Positions 55,796 through 63,837 of a DNA stretch of 64,000 nucleotides are shown piece after piece. The position numbers and the translations under genes are program-made. The notes beneath the pieces are model-generated. The model searched no databases. It was not told the origin of the DNA and saw only the letters and a program-made list of their open reading frames with translations. Every line of letters begins with the position of its first letter. Positions within the stretch are counted from its first letter, which is position 1. This DNA is from Hyphomicrobiales bacterium (GTDB taxonomy: Bacteria > Pseudomonadota > Alphaproteobacteria > Rhizobiales > Rhizobiaceae), in assembly GCA_900467745.1 (NCBI GenBank), contig UBQW01000043.1:107373-171372 (forward strand), in the 5' to 3' direction.

Positions 55796-56224
55796 TCAGA
55801 TGCCTTTGCTCGCCGTATCAGGCACGATCTGGACGCCGCCGATCTTATAGCTGCCATCCGGCTGACGGATGACCTGATAGATCGCCGTCCAGTCCTTGCC
55901 GTCGCGGCCGGAGATCAGCACCTCGTGGTAGATCATCGCGCCGTTGTCGATCGAGCGACTGCGGCCGAAGGCGTAATTTCCGGGGTGATAGACCGGCTCG
56001 TAGCTCTTCTTGACCATGGCGAAGAAGACGTTCTTGTCGGGATAGACGGCCTTGATACCGGGGGCGGCATAGGAATAGGCCGCTTCCGGATCGTCCTGCA
56101 GGAAGGCCTTGATCTGCGCCTCGATCATCGACCGCGTGGTATCCAGCGGGTCTTCCGCGCGCGCCGGCGACAGCGTGAAAATCACGGTGAGACTGAGGAT
56201 GAGGACTGCGACGAAGGCGCGCAT
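55796..56224 (-). CDS. DUF4864-domain secreted protein
   Basis: 142 residues. A signal peptide (MRAFVAVLILSLTVIFTLSPARA) is followed by an SnoaL/NTF2-like domain: MIEAQIKAFLQDDPEAAYSYAAPGIKAVYPDKNVFFAMVKKSYEPVYHPGNYAFG and DWTAIYQVIRQPDGSYKIGGVQIV. The ATG at 56224 follows GGGAGA. Probably periplasmic; no known activity. Converges with tgt with a 3-base gap. Confidence 0.85.
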   Translation of the reverse strand: MRAFVAVLILSLTVIFTLSPARAEDPLDTTRSMIEAQIKAFLQDDPEAAYSYAAPGIKAVYPDKNVFFAMVKKSYEPVYHPGNYAFGRSRSIDNGAMIYHEVLISGRDGKDWTAIYQVIRQPDGSYKIGGVQIVPDTASKGI

Positions 56225-56304
56225 CGGCAAATCTCCCACTATCCCGTGGCCATAGCCGCCACCCTTTGAATTGTAGGGCTTTCAGCGCGCAAGGAAAGAG
56301 GCAA

Positions 56305-56613
56305 TCATTGCCGGCCGCGTGCGAATATTCGAGACAGGATCAGACCCGCGACGAGCACACCGGCGGCGATGAAGATGGTGTCGATGGGGGTGCCGATATA
56401 GAGCGGCCCGACATTGGCGAAGAGCAGGAAGGCGACGACGAAGTTCGCCCAGCCCCAGACGACGTTCAGTTCCGCCGAGCTTTCGCCGGAACCTGACATG
56501 CGCACGAATGGCGTGCGGAACGGCCGGCCACAGACGCCGTTGACGAAGTGCGGAATGCCGTTGGTCATGATGGCGGCGGCAAAGAAGTGAACGATAAAGG
56601 CGATCCAGGGCAT
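56305..56613 (-). CDS. small multi-pass membrane protein, 102 residues
   Basis: Starts MPWIAFIVHFFAAAIMTNGIPHFVNGVCGRPFRTPF at the ATG at 56613, six bases after TTGGAGA; ATGs at 56634 and 56658 are in frame. Three hydrophobic helices at about residues 2-20, 50-68 and 74-92. GIPHFVNGVCGRPF looks conserved but I do not recognise the family. It follows rutF on the same strand by 111 bases. Confidence 0.65.
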   Translation of the reverse strand: MPWIAFIVHFFAAAIMTNGIPHFVNGVCGRPFRTPFVRMSGSGESSAELNVVWGWANFVVAFLLFANVGPLYIGTPIDTIFIAAGVLVAGLILSRIFARGRQ

Positions 56614-56724
56614 CGGCGTCTCCAAGATGGTCATCCTGCCGGCGCGACGGGACGTCACGTTACGGGATGAACCAGAATTCCGGCAGGGAACGCATTGACC
56701 TAAGCTCTTGTTCCATAAGCGGGA

Positions 56725-57258
56725 TCAGATCGTGTGGTAGCGGCGATCGAAATAGATCAGCGCCTGGCCGCCTTCGTTCTCCTTGATGGCGACCACCTCG
56801 CAGATCAGGATGTCGTGGGTGCCGCCATCAGAGACCGACTTCACCTTGCAGTCGAGCGAGATCAGCGCGTCTTCAAGCGCGGGCGCACCCGTTTCGAGCA
56901 CCGACCAGCTGGCGCCTTCGAACCGTTCCTGCACCGGGGTCTTGCCGCCGAAGCGCCGGCTGAGGTCCTCATGGGCGTGCGACAGCGTGTTGACGCAGAG
57001 CACGCGGTTGGCGTTCACAGCGGGGTAGGCGGAAGAGCCGCGATTGATGCAGACCAGAAGGGTGGGCGGATCGTCGGTGACACTGCAGACGGCGGTTGCG
57101 GCGAAGCCTGCGAGGCCGGCCGGGCCATCGGAGGTGACGACGTTGACGGCAGCGCCGAGGCGGGCCATGGCGTTGCGGTAGTCCTGCTTGCGCTGGTCGG
57201 GAACAGCTTCCGCGATTGTCGCTGGCGCTTCCGGGATCATTTTGGCTGATGCTTGCAT
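56725..57258 (-). CDS. rutF: pyrimidine utilisation flavin reductase RutF
   Basis: 177 residues of the flavin reductase-like fold. It supplies reduced FMN to RutA. FAATAVCSVTDDPPTLLVCINRGSSAYPAVNANRVLCVNTLSHAHEDLSRRFGG and ALISLDCKVKSVSDGGTHDILICEVVAI are typical. Last rut gene here, nine bases after rutD. Confidence 0.92.
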   Translation of the reverse strand: MQASAKMIPEAPATIAEAVPDQRKQDYRNAMARLGAAVNVVTSDGPAGLAGFAATAVCSVTDDPPTLLVCINRGSSAYPAVNANRVLCVNTLSHAHEDLSRRFGGKTPVQERFEGASWSVLETGAPALEDALISLDCKVKSVSDGGTHDILICEVVAIKENEGGQALIYFDRRYHTI

Positions 57259-57267
57259 ATCGGGGTC

Positions 57268-58059
57268 CTAGCGGATTTCGGATGTCGCGTCACGAAGGAA
57301 GCGCAGCATGGTGTCGTTGAAGCTTTTGGCCTCCGTCACGTTGACGGCGTGCGCGCCGAAGTCCGTCAGCGCCAGTTCGGCATGCGGCAGTCCCTCGGCG
57401 AGGCGCACCGATCGGGTGCATGGGACGAGGAGGTCGTCGCGGGTGGCCATGACCAGCGTGTGGGCCGCAATCTCCGACAGCCGGTCGTCGAGATCGAAGG
57501 CCCGGAGAGCCGCGATACGCCGCAAGATATTGGTCTTGCCCTGGAAATGGGCGATGGCGTGCCGCTCCTCGGCGTCAAGACGCTCGGCATTGTCGGACAT
57601 CCAGACCGACGGATAGAGGAAGAGCGGCTGCGCCTTGACGAACATCTCGACGCCCGACCGCTCCAAAAGCTCGATCCTGACATCGAAGCAGCGGCCGGAA
57701 TGCGGGTCCGCCTTGCTCCACGCGTTGACGAGGATGAGCTGGCCGATCATGTCGGGGCGGCGGAGCGCGATATCGAGCCCGATGAGCCCGCCGAGCGCGT
57801 GGCCCATGAAGTCGAAGCGCTCGATGCCAAGTTCCAGCGCGATCTCCAGCACGTCGTCAGCCATGGCGGCGATGCCGCCCGCCTCGGGCACCTCGCCGCC
57901 GGTGCGGCCGGTGCCGCGATGATCGTAGGTGACGACGCGAAAATCGGCTGATAGTGCCTCGATCTGCGGCGCCCAGTAGCTGGCTGCGCCGCCAAGGCCG
58001 GATGACAGGATGATGGTCCTGGCACCGGCATGGCTCTGGCCATGTATGTCGTAATGCAT
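57268..58059 (-). CDS. rutD: RutD, alpha/beta hydrolase-fold protein of the rut pathway
   Basis: 263 residues. SGLGGAASYWAPQIEALSADFRVVTYDHRGTGRTGG, then FMGHALGGLIGLDIAL. The nucleophile-elbow position is Ala, not Ser (GHALGG), which as I recall is also the case in E. coli RutD, so it is unlikely to be a mutation of this strain. AQPLFLYPSVWMSDNAERLDAEERHAIAHFQGKTNILRRI is specific to RutD. It is thought to speed aminoacrylate or carbamate breakdown. The ATG at 58059 is chosen by alignment. Confidence 0.92.
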   Translation of the reverse strand: MHYDIHGQSHAGARTIILSSGLGGAASYWAPQIEALSADFRVVTYDHRGTGRTGGEVPEAGGIAAMADDVLEIALELGIERFDFMGHALGGLIGLDIALRRPDMIGQLILVNAWSKADPHSGRCFDVRIELLERSGVEMFVKAQPLFLYPSVWMSDNAERLDAEERHAIAHFQGKTNILRRIAALRAFDLDDRLSEIAAHTLVMATRDDLLVPCTRSVRLAEGLPHAELALTDFGAHAVNVTEAKSFNDTMLRFLRDATSEIR

Positions 58060-58064
58060 GCTCG

Positions 58065-58454
58065 TCACTTCTTGCCGATATGGGCGACGGTCGCGATCTC
58101 GACCAATGCGTCGGGTTTCACCAGGCCGCACTGAACGCAGTAACGGGCCGGCTTGTCGCCGGGGAAATATTCGGCATAGACGGCGTTGACGGCCTGATAG
58201 TTGGCCCAGTCGGTGACGAAGATGTGGTTCATTGTGACGTCTTCCATCGTGCCGCCAGCCGTCTCGATCACCGACTTGATGATCTCGAGCACGTGGCGGG
58301 TCTGGGCGCCAGCATCGCCGACATGGACGACATCGTTGTTCTTGTCGAAGGGCAGGGTGCCGGAGACATAGACGATGCCGTCGGCAAGCGTGCCTGGCGA
58401 ATAGGGGGCGATCGGCTTCTGGGTTCCCTCGGGGACGATGATCGATTTTGGCAT
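58065..58454 (-). CDS. rutC: 3-aminoacrylate deaminase RutC (Rid family)
   Basis: 129 residues of the RidA/YjgF fold. PYSPGTLADGIVYVSGTLPFDKNNDVVHVGDAGAQTRHVLEIIKSVIETAGGTMEDVTMNHIFVTDWANYQAVNAVYAEYFPGDKPARYCVQCGLVKPDALVEI. It deaminates 3-aminoacrylate to malonic semialdehyde. Five bases from rutD and 25 from rutB. Confidence 0.94.
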   Translation of the reverse strand: MPKSIIVPEGTQKPIAPYSPGTLADGIVYVSGTLPFDKNNDVVHVGDAGAQTRHVLEIIKSVIETAGGTMEDVTMNHIFVTDWANYQAVNAVYAEYFPGDKPARYCVQCGLVKPDALVEIATVAHIGKK

Positions 58455-58479
58455 GATGTGTCCTCTTCTTTGCTCGTGA

Positions 58480-59217
58480 TCAGGCTTCGGTGGGCGCTGC
58501 TTGTGAGATGACGCCGCAGAAATCGTTGACGGTGGCGACCCAGCCGAAGAACTTCTCGACGTTGTAGACGGTCGCCTGCTGGATGAAATCAGGCCCCAGG
58601 TGATGGGTCGCGTCTTCGAGCATCACGCCGAAAAATTCGAGGTGGAAGGCATCGCGCAGCGAGCTCTCGACGCAGACATTGGTGGCGATGCCGACGAAGA
58701 CGAGATTGCGGATACCACGGGCGCGCAGCACGCTGTCCATGTTGGTGTTGAAGAAGCCGCTGTAACGGGTCTTCGGCACAAGGATGTCGCCCGGCTGCGG
58801 CTGCAACTCGTCGACGATCGCGTAGTCCCATGTGCCCTTTGCCAAAAGCTGGCCCTGCAACTCCGGTCGCTGGCGCATGGTCTTCAGCGCATTCGACTTG
58901 TGATAATTGGGCGAGCCCGGTCCGCCGGCCTCGACATAATCCTTGTCCCAGCCGTTCTGGAAATAGATGACCTGGACGCCCGCGGCACGCGCGGCGTCGA
59001 GCGTTTTCTTGATGTTGGCGATCGTGCCCTTGGCGCCCGTGATATCGAAGCCGGCGAGATCGACATAGCCGCCTGCGGTCGAATAGGCGTTCTGCATGTC
59101 GACGACCACGACGGCGGTTTCGCTCGGCTTCAGCGTGATCGGCTCGGGGCGGGCGGGGAGGGTGACGCTTTGCGTGCGCTCGCGCGGGGCCTCGTATCCA
59201 ACAGGTGCGACGCTCAT
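58480..59217 (-). CDS. rutB: ureidoacrylate/peroxyureidoacrylate amidohydrolase RutB
   Basis: 245 residues of the isochorismatase-like hydrolase fold. Catalytic Asp40 in VVVVDMQNAYSTAGGYVDL, Lys in VPKTRYSGFFNTNMDSVL, Cys in FVGIATNVCVESSLRDAF. It cleaves ureidoacrylate to carbamate and aminoacrylate. Its ATG overlaps the rutA stop (ATGA). Confidence 0.95.
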   Translation of the reverse strand: MSVAPVGYEAPRERTQSVTLPARPEPITLKPSETAVVVVDMQNAYSTAGGYVDLAGFDITGAKGTIANIKKTLDAARAAGVQVIYFQNGWDKDYVEAGGPGSPNYHKSNALKTMRQRPELQGQLLAKGTWDYAIVDELQPQPGDILVPKTRYSGFFNTNMDSVLRARGIRNLVFVGIATNVCVESSLRDAFHLEFFGVMLEDATHHLGPDFIQQATVYNVEKFFGWVATVNDFCGVISQAAPTEA

Positions 59218-60302
59218 TCGGCGGCCTCCAGCATTTCGGTGACGTGGCGGCGGCTCTTCATCAGCGGCTGGACATACTTGCCGAACTTCTCGACGCCTTC
59301 GACGAAGTCATCGAAGGTCAGCATGACGCCGCCTGTGCCGGGCACCGCGGCCATCTCGTCGAGCATGGCTGCGACCTCCGCATAGGAGCCGATCAGCGTC
59401 CCCATGTTGATATTGACCGCCGAGACCGGGTTCGACATGTGGCGAACATTGGTGTCGGAACCGGACTTGGTATCGGCGGCACTCTGCAGGCCGAGCCACT
59501 TGATCGCTTCTTCATCTGCGCCTGCCTTGTAATGCTCCCACTTCGCCCAAGCGTCTTCCGACTTTTCTTCGGCGAGCACCATCGTCAGCACGAAAGAACG
59601 CACATCGCGTCCGGTCTTTGCTGTTGCGTTGAGAAGGCGCTGGTTGGTGGAGGCGAAGGCCGTGGGCGTGTTGACGCCAACGCTGAAGCAGAAGCTGTAA
59701 TCGGCATAGGCGGCGGAGAACGCCATGCCTTTGTCGGACGATCCGGCGCAGATCAGCTTCACGCTTTCGGGGACCGGCTTCATCCGGCAATCGTCCATCT
59801 GGAAGAACTTGCCCTTGAGATCGGACTGGCCCGTCGTCAGGAGGTCCTTGAGGACGGTCGTGTACTCGCCGAGATATTCGTATCGGTCGCCGAAATAGTC
59901 GTCGCCCGGCCACAGGCCCATCTGGCTGTATTCCGGCCGCTGCCAGCCGGTGACGAGATTGACGCCGAAGCGGCCGCCGGAAATGCTGTCGATCGTGGTT
60001 GCCATGCGCGCGACGATCGCCGGCGGCATGACCAGGGTCGCTGCTGTGCCGAACAGCTTGATCTTCGACGTGACGGCGGCAAGGCCGGCCATCAGCGTGA
60101 AGGATTCCAGATTGTAGTCCCAGAACTCCGTCTTGCCGCCGAAGCCGCGGAGCTTGATCATCGACAAGGCAAAATCGAAGCCGTATTTCTCGGCCTTCAG
60201 CGTGATCTCCTTGTTGAGCTCGAAGCTCGGCTTGTACTGCGGCGCGTTTTCAGACAGCAGCCAACCATTGTTTCCGATCGGGATGAAAACACCGATTTCC
60301 AT
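59214..60302 (-). CDS. rutA: pyrimidine monooxygenase RutA
   Basis: 362 residues, flavin-dependent luciferase-like monooxygenase. It opens the uracil ring between N3 and C4 with oxygen and reduced FMN. MEIGVFIPIGNNGWLLSENAPQYKPSFELNKEITLKAEKYGFDFALSMIKLRGFGG at the N-terminus and INMGTLIGSYAEVAAMLDEMAAVPGTGGVMLTFDDFVEGVEKFG near the end identify it. GAGGAGAG precedes the ATG. First gene of the operon; a 14-bp inverted repeat lies 123 bases upstream. Confidence 0.97.
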   Translation of the reverse strand: MEIGVFIPIGNNGWLLSENAPQYKPSFELNKEITLKAEKYGFDFALSMIKLRGFGGKTEFWDYNLESFTLMAGLAAVTSKIKLFGTAATLVMPPAIVARMATTIDSISGGRFGVNLVTGWQRPEYSQMGLWPGDDYFGDRYEYLGEYTTVLKDLLTTGQSDLKGKFFQMDDCRMKPVPESVKLICAGSSDKGMAFSAAYADYSFCFSVGVNTPTAFASTNQRLLNATAKTGRDVRSFVLTMVLAEEKSEDAWAKWEHYKAGADEEAIKWLGLQSAADTKSGSDTNVRHMSNPVSAVNINMGTLIGSYAEVAAMLDEMAAVPGTGGVMLTFDDFVEGVEKFGKYVQPLMKSRRHVTEMLEAAE

Positions 60303-60732
60303 ATTTGCTCTCCTCTTGAGGCAATGCGGCCAAGAACGTGGTTCGGCATTTTCAATGCAGGCGGCGTGCCAGATTGATAAACGTCAATAAAATCAGAATG
60401 ATGCGATACGGCTGGGAATGTTTTATTTATCGTTTGGTCAAATTTTTACCGAACGATAAATTTCATGCCGAAAAAGCAGACAATACTGCTCAAATTTTTT
60501 GCCGCACTCGATAGCGCCCAAATATTCTGCAAGTCCGCGCGTCGCGACTATTGCCTACAACCGCGAGACGCGGCCTCACCAAGAAGTAACTTGACTTTTT
60601 GAAGCCGGATTTGGATATCGGGCAAATTCTTGAAGCGGCTGGCCTTTGCCAGGACGCACTGTCTTCCACACAGTTGCATTCAGCGCCCAATGGCGCGCCG
60701 CAAACTTTTTATGTCAATTGGGAGGCTCGCGG
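60303..60732. other. divergent regulatory region between rutA and the ABC exporter
   Basis: About 430 bases without a convincing gene; AT-rich near 60400-60480. It must hold the rut promoter (minus) and probably the exporter promoter (plus). The main feature is the inverted repeat at 60425-60461. Confidence 0.6.
60425..60461. promoter_or_regulatory. inverted repeat, probable operator upstream of rutA
   Basis: Two 14-base arms, 60425-60438 and 60448-60461, pair at 13 of 14 positions around a 9-base AT-rich centre. The arm reads ATTTATCGTTTGGT. The right part of the left arm with its neighbour (TGGTCAA) resembles half of the E. coli RutR box TTGACCA-NN-TGGTCAA, but the whole site is different. 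Confidence 0.55.
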
Positions 60733-62505
60733 ATGAGCACATCGTCGCTGCTGAAACGGTTCGCTGGTTACTATAAGCCGCACCGGGGGCTGTTCGTGCT
60801 CGATTTCGGCAGTGCGGTGACGGCGGGCCTGCTCGAGCTTGCCTTTCCCGTTGCCGTCACGATGTTCATCGACAAGCTGCTGCCGACCGGTCAGTTGGGC
60901 CTGATCGGACTGGCTGCCGTCGGGCTTCTTGCGATCTATGTCGTCAACGCCGGGCTGCAGGTGATCGTCACATATTGGGGTCACATGCTTGGTCTGAAGA
61001 TAGAGACGGAGATGCGGGCGAGGGCGTTCGACCATCTGCAGAAGCTCTCCTTCTCCTATTTTGACAATCAGAAGACCGGCCATCTCGTGGCGCGGCTGAC
61101 CAAGGATCTCGAGGAGATCGGCGAGGTCGCCCATCACGGCCCCGAAGACATTTTCATCGCCGTGATGACGCTGGTCGGCGCCTTTATTCTGATGTGGTGG
61201 GAACATCCGCCGCTGGCGATCGTGACCGCGCTGATCGTGCCGCTGACGGCCCTTGTGACGACGCGCTATGGCCGCCGGATGACGAAGACCTGGCATTCGC
61301 TCTACGGACGCGTGGCGGATTTCAACGCCCGCATCGAGGAGACGGTCGGCGGCATTCGTGTCGTCCAGGCCTTCGCCAACGAGGATCACGAGCGCAAGCT
61401 TTTCGCCGTCAACAATGCCGGCTATCTTTCGACCAAGCTGCAGGCCTATTGGGCGATGGCAGCCTCGACGTCGCTCTCCTATCTCTCGATGCGCTTCGTG
61501 CAGGTGGTCGTGATGCTTGTGGGCGCCTGGTACGTCACCAGAGGCGAACTCTCGGCCGGCGGCTTTGTCGGCTTCCTGCTTCTCGTCGGCGTCTTCTTCC
61601 GGCCGATCGACAAGATCAATTCGGTCATCGAGACCTATCCGAAGGGGATTGCCGGCTTCCAGCGTTATACGGCGTTTCTCGACACCGATCCCGATATCGC
61701 CGATATCATGGACGCCCGCAACATGCCACGCCTGACGGGTGACATCCGCTACAGCGACGTGCGCTTCGCCTACCAGGCCGGCAAGCCTATTCTCGACGGG
61801 CTCGACCTGACGATCAAGGCGGGCGAGACGATCGCCTTCGTCGGGCCATCGGGCGCAGGCAAGACGACCGTCTGTTCGCTGCTGCCGCGCTTTTATGACG
61901 TCACCAGCGGCTCCATTTCCATCGATGGCGTAGACATCAGACAGATGACGCTGGCGTCGCTGCGCTCGAGCATAGGGATCGTGCAGCAGGACGTGTTCCT
62001 GTTTGCCGGAACTATGCGCGAGAATATCGCCTATGGCAGGCTGGGCGCCACGGAAGCCGATATCCTCGACGCGGCCCGCCGGGCCCGTCTCGACGAAGTG
62101 ATCGCCGGACTGCCGGCCGGACTGGACACCATCATCGGCGAGCGCGGCGTCAAGCTTTCCGGCGGCCAGAAGCAGCGTCTGGCGATTGCCCGAATTTTCC
62201 TGAAGAACCCGCCGATCCTCATTCTCGACGAGGCGACGTCGGCGCTGGACACGGAGACCGAGCGGGCGATCCAGCAATCGTTGGCCGAGCTGTCTCAAGG
62301 CCGTACGACGCTCGTCATCGCGCACCGACTGGCGACGATCACCGAGGCGGACCGGATCTGCGTGATCGACAAGGGCAGGGTGGTGGAAGAGGGCAGCCAC
62401 CGCGACCTCCTGCGCCGCGCGGGCCCCTATCGGCGGCTGCATATGGCGCAACAGACGAGCGCGCCCGATGACGATGGCGCGCCGGATACCAAGAAGCTGG
62501 CGTAA
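60733..62505 (+). CDS. ABC exporter, fused permease and ATPase
   Basis: 590 residues. Six transmembrane helices in the first 300 residues (YYKPHRGLFVLDFGSAVTAGLLELAFPVAVTMFIDKLLPTG at the start), then the ATPase: Walker A GPSGAGKTT, Q-loop GIVQQDVFLFAGTMRENIAYG, signature LSGGQKQRLAIARIF, Walker B ILILDEATSALDTETE, H-loop VIAHRLATI. MsbA-like lipid or drug exporters have this shape; the substrate is unknown. The ATG at 60733 follows GGGAGG at eight bases. Convergent with the FecE-like gene. Confidence 0.9.
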   Translation: MSTSSLLKRFAGYYKPHRGLFVLDFGSAVTAGLLELAFPVAVTMFIDKLLPTGQLGLIGLAAVGLLAIYVVNAGLQVIVTYWGHMLGLKIETEMRARAFDHLQKLSFSYFDNQKTGHLVARLTKDLEEIGEVAHHGPEDIFIAVMTLVGAFILMWWEHPPLAIVTALIVPLTALVTTRYGRRMTKTWHSLYGRVADFNARIEETVGGIRVVQAFANEDHERKLFAVNNAGYLSTKLQAYWAMAASTSLSYLSMRFVQVVVMLVGAWYVTRGELSAGGFVGFLLLVGVFFRPIDKINSVIETYPKGIAGFQRYTAFLDTDPDIADIMDARNMPRLTGDIRYSDVRFAYQAGKPILDGLDLTIKAGETIAFVGPSGAGKTTVCSLLPRFYDVTSGSISIDGVDIRQMTLASLRSSIGIVQQDVFLFAGTMRENIAYGRLGATEADILDAARRARLDEVIAGLPAGLDTIIGERGVKLSGGQKQRLAIARIFLKNPPILILDEATSALDTETERAIQQSLAELSQGRTTLVIAHRLATITEADRICVIDKGRVVEEGSHRDLLRRAGPYRRLHMAQQTSAPDDDGAPDTKKLA

Positions 62506-62516
62506 GCTATGGGGTT

Positions 62517-62543
62517 GAGATCCTCACCTTAGGTGAGGATCTC
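62517..62543. terminator. bidirectional hairpin between convergent genes
   Basis: GAGATCCTCACCT and AGGTGAGGATCTC are perfect 13-base arms with one base between, so the effective stem is about 11-12 bp with a minimal loop. It follows the exporter stop by 11 bases and precedes the FecE-like stop by 72. T content after it is moderate. Confidence 0.65.
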
Positions 62544-62615
62544 GATTGTCTCATTCAATCCGATGCTTGGCCGGCTATGTTGTTAAAAGAACAACAATGC
62601 GATCACGCCATAACG

Positions 62616-63395
62616 CTACAGCAAATAGCTGACTGGCTCGTTGCTAACTGGGTGCGGGAAGACGCCCATCTCGACGCCGAAAACCGACTTCAGCACGTCC
62701 GACTGAACGATCTCGCTTGGCTTGCCGCGCGCCGAAATCCTGCCGTCGTTCAGCGCCACCAACTCGTCGCAATAGCGCGCGGCGAGGTTGATATCGTGGA
62801 GGACGACGACGATCGTCAGGCCGCGCTCGTGGCTCAGTTCGCGCAGCAGCGACAGAACGCCGGCCTGGTGGGCGAGGTCGAGCGCGGAGGTCGGCTCATC
62901 CAGCAGCAGGCAGCTGGCGTTCTGCGCCAGCATCATGGCGATCCAGGCGCGCTGGCGCTCGCCGCCCGACATGTTGGCAACGAGACTATCGGCGAAGCGC
63001 TCGAGATCGGTGCGCCGGATCGCATCCTCGACCAGATCGCGATCGGCCTGCGTGAATCGTCCAAGCGTGCCGTGCCACGGAAAACGGCCGAGCGCGACAA
63101 GCTCGCGCACCGTCATGCCATCGGTAGCGGGGGTGAACTGCGGCATATAGGCGATCTCGCGGGCGAAAGCGCGCCCGCCCCAGCTCGCCGCCGGCTTTCC
63201 CTGAAGCGCAACCGCGCCCGACGTCGGATCGACCTGGCGGGCGATCGTCTTCAGGAGCGAGCTCTTGCCCGAACCGTTTGGCCCGACAAGCCCATAGACG
63301 CGGCCCGCCTCAAGCGTCAGATCGACACCGCGCAAGATATGCTTCTTGCTGGCCTCGTAATGGATCTGCGACAGAGTGAGAAATTCGGCGGGCAT
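62616..63395 (-). CDS. FecE/FhuC-like ABC ATPase for iron-chelate uptake (orphan)
   Basis: 259 residues. Walker A GPNGSGKSS, Q-loop YMPQFTPATDGMTVRELVALGRFPWHGTLGRF, signature MSGGERQRAWIAMMLAQ, Walker B CLLLDEPTSALDLAHQ, and H-loop VVVLHDINLAARYCDELVALNDGRI. These are typical of siderophore, heme or cobalamin importers. No permease or binding protein is next to it in the window, so it works with partners elsewhere or is a remnant. The ATG at 63395 has GGAG at nine bases; ATGs at 63404 and 63416 are alternatives. Confidence 0.85.
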   Translation of the reverse strand: MPAEFLTLSQIHYEASKKHILRGVDLTLEAGRVYGLVGPNGSGKSSLLKTIARQVDPTSGAVALQGKPAASWGGRAFAREIAYMPQFTPATDGMTVRELVALGRFPWHGTLGRFTQADRDLVEDAIRRTDLERFADSLVANMSGGERQRAWIAMMLAQNASCLLLDEPTSALDLAHQAGVLSLLRELSHERGLTIVVVLHDINLAARYCDELVALNDGRISARGKPSEIVQSDVLKSVFGVEMGVFPHPVSNEPVSYLL

Positions 63396-63541
63396 GATTG
63401 GCATCTCCGGCTGCATGTGACGCGACGCCGGACATCCGGATCGCACGGATGTAACTGCAAAACTTCACTGATGATGTCAACTTATGCGGCGACGGGAATA
63501 GGGCGGTGCATCGTATTTCGTTCTCGGGCGAACGACGCGTC

Positions 63542-63837
63542 TCAAACCTCTGCAAGGATTGCCTGAACCACCGCTCGTGCCCTGAGCATTGTGTCGGGTC
63601 TTTGAGAGAGGCCACCTTCACCAGATAGCGGATCACTTCAGCCGCCGGTACGCCTTGGCGAAGCTGGGCGGCGGCGTTCTGGATGTAGCTGTCATATTCG
63701 TCCTCGAAGCCAGCTACGTCGCCGTCGCGCCATGTGCACCCGTCGGGCATGAGCCCGATGGGATCCCACATCGACCAGCCAATATCCCTCAGCTTCGACA
63801 AATCAAGTATGGATGACGACACGCGTTCATCCTTCAA
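63542..63837 (-). pseudogene. small conserved protein, apparently frameshifted near its 3' end
   Basis: The ATG at 63837 opens a frame with DLSKLRDIGWSMWDPIGLMPDGC, EDEYDSYIQNAAAQLRQGVPAAEVIRYLVKVASLKDP, a type of small rhizobial protein. After the CCC at about 63594-63596 the frame runs on to 63310 with atypical sequence and overlaps the FecE-like gene. In the next frame the text reads DTMLRARAVVQAILAEV and then stops at 63542, which fits a normal C-terminus. Loss of one base in the C-run would explain this. It may be a real mutation or a sequencing error. Corrected length 98 residues; function unknown. Confidence 0.6.

Noticed and set aside
57838..57880. RutD active-site Ser to Ala as a disabling mutation
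   Set aside because: As I recall, E. coli RutD also carries GHALG, so the change appears to be a family trait.
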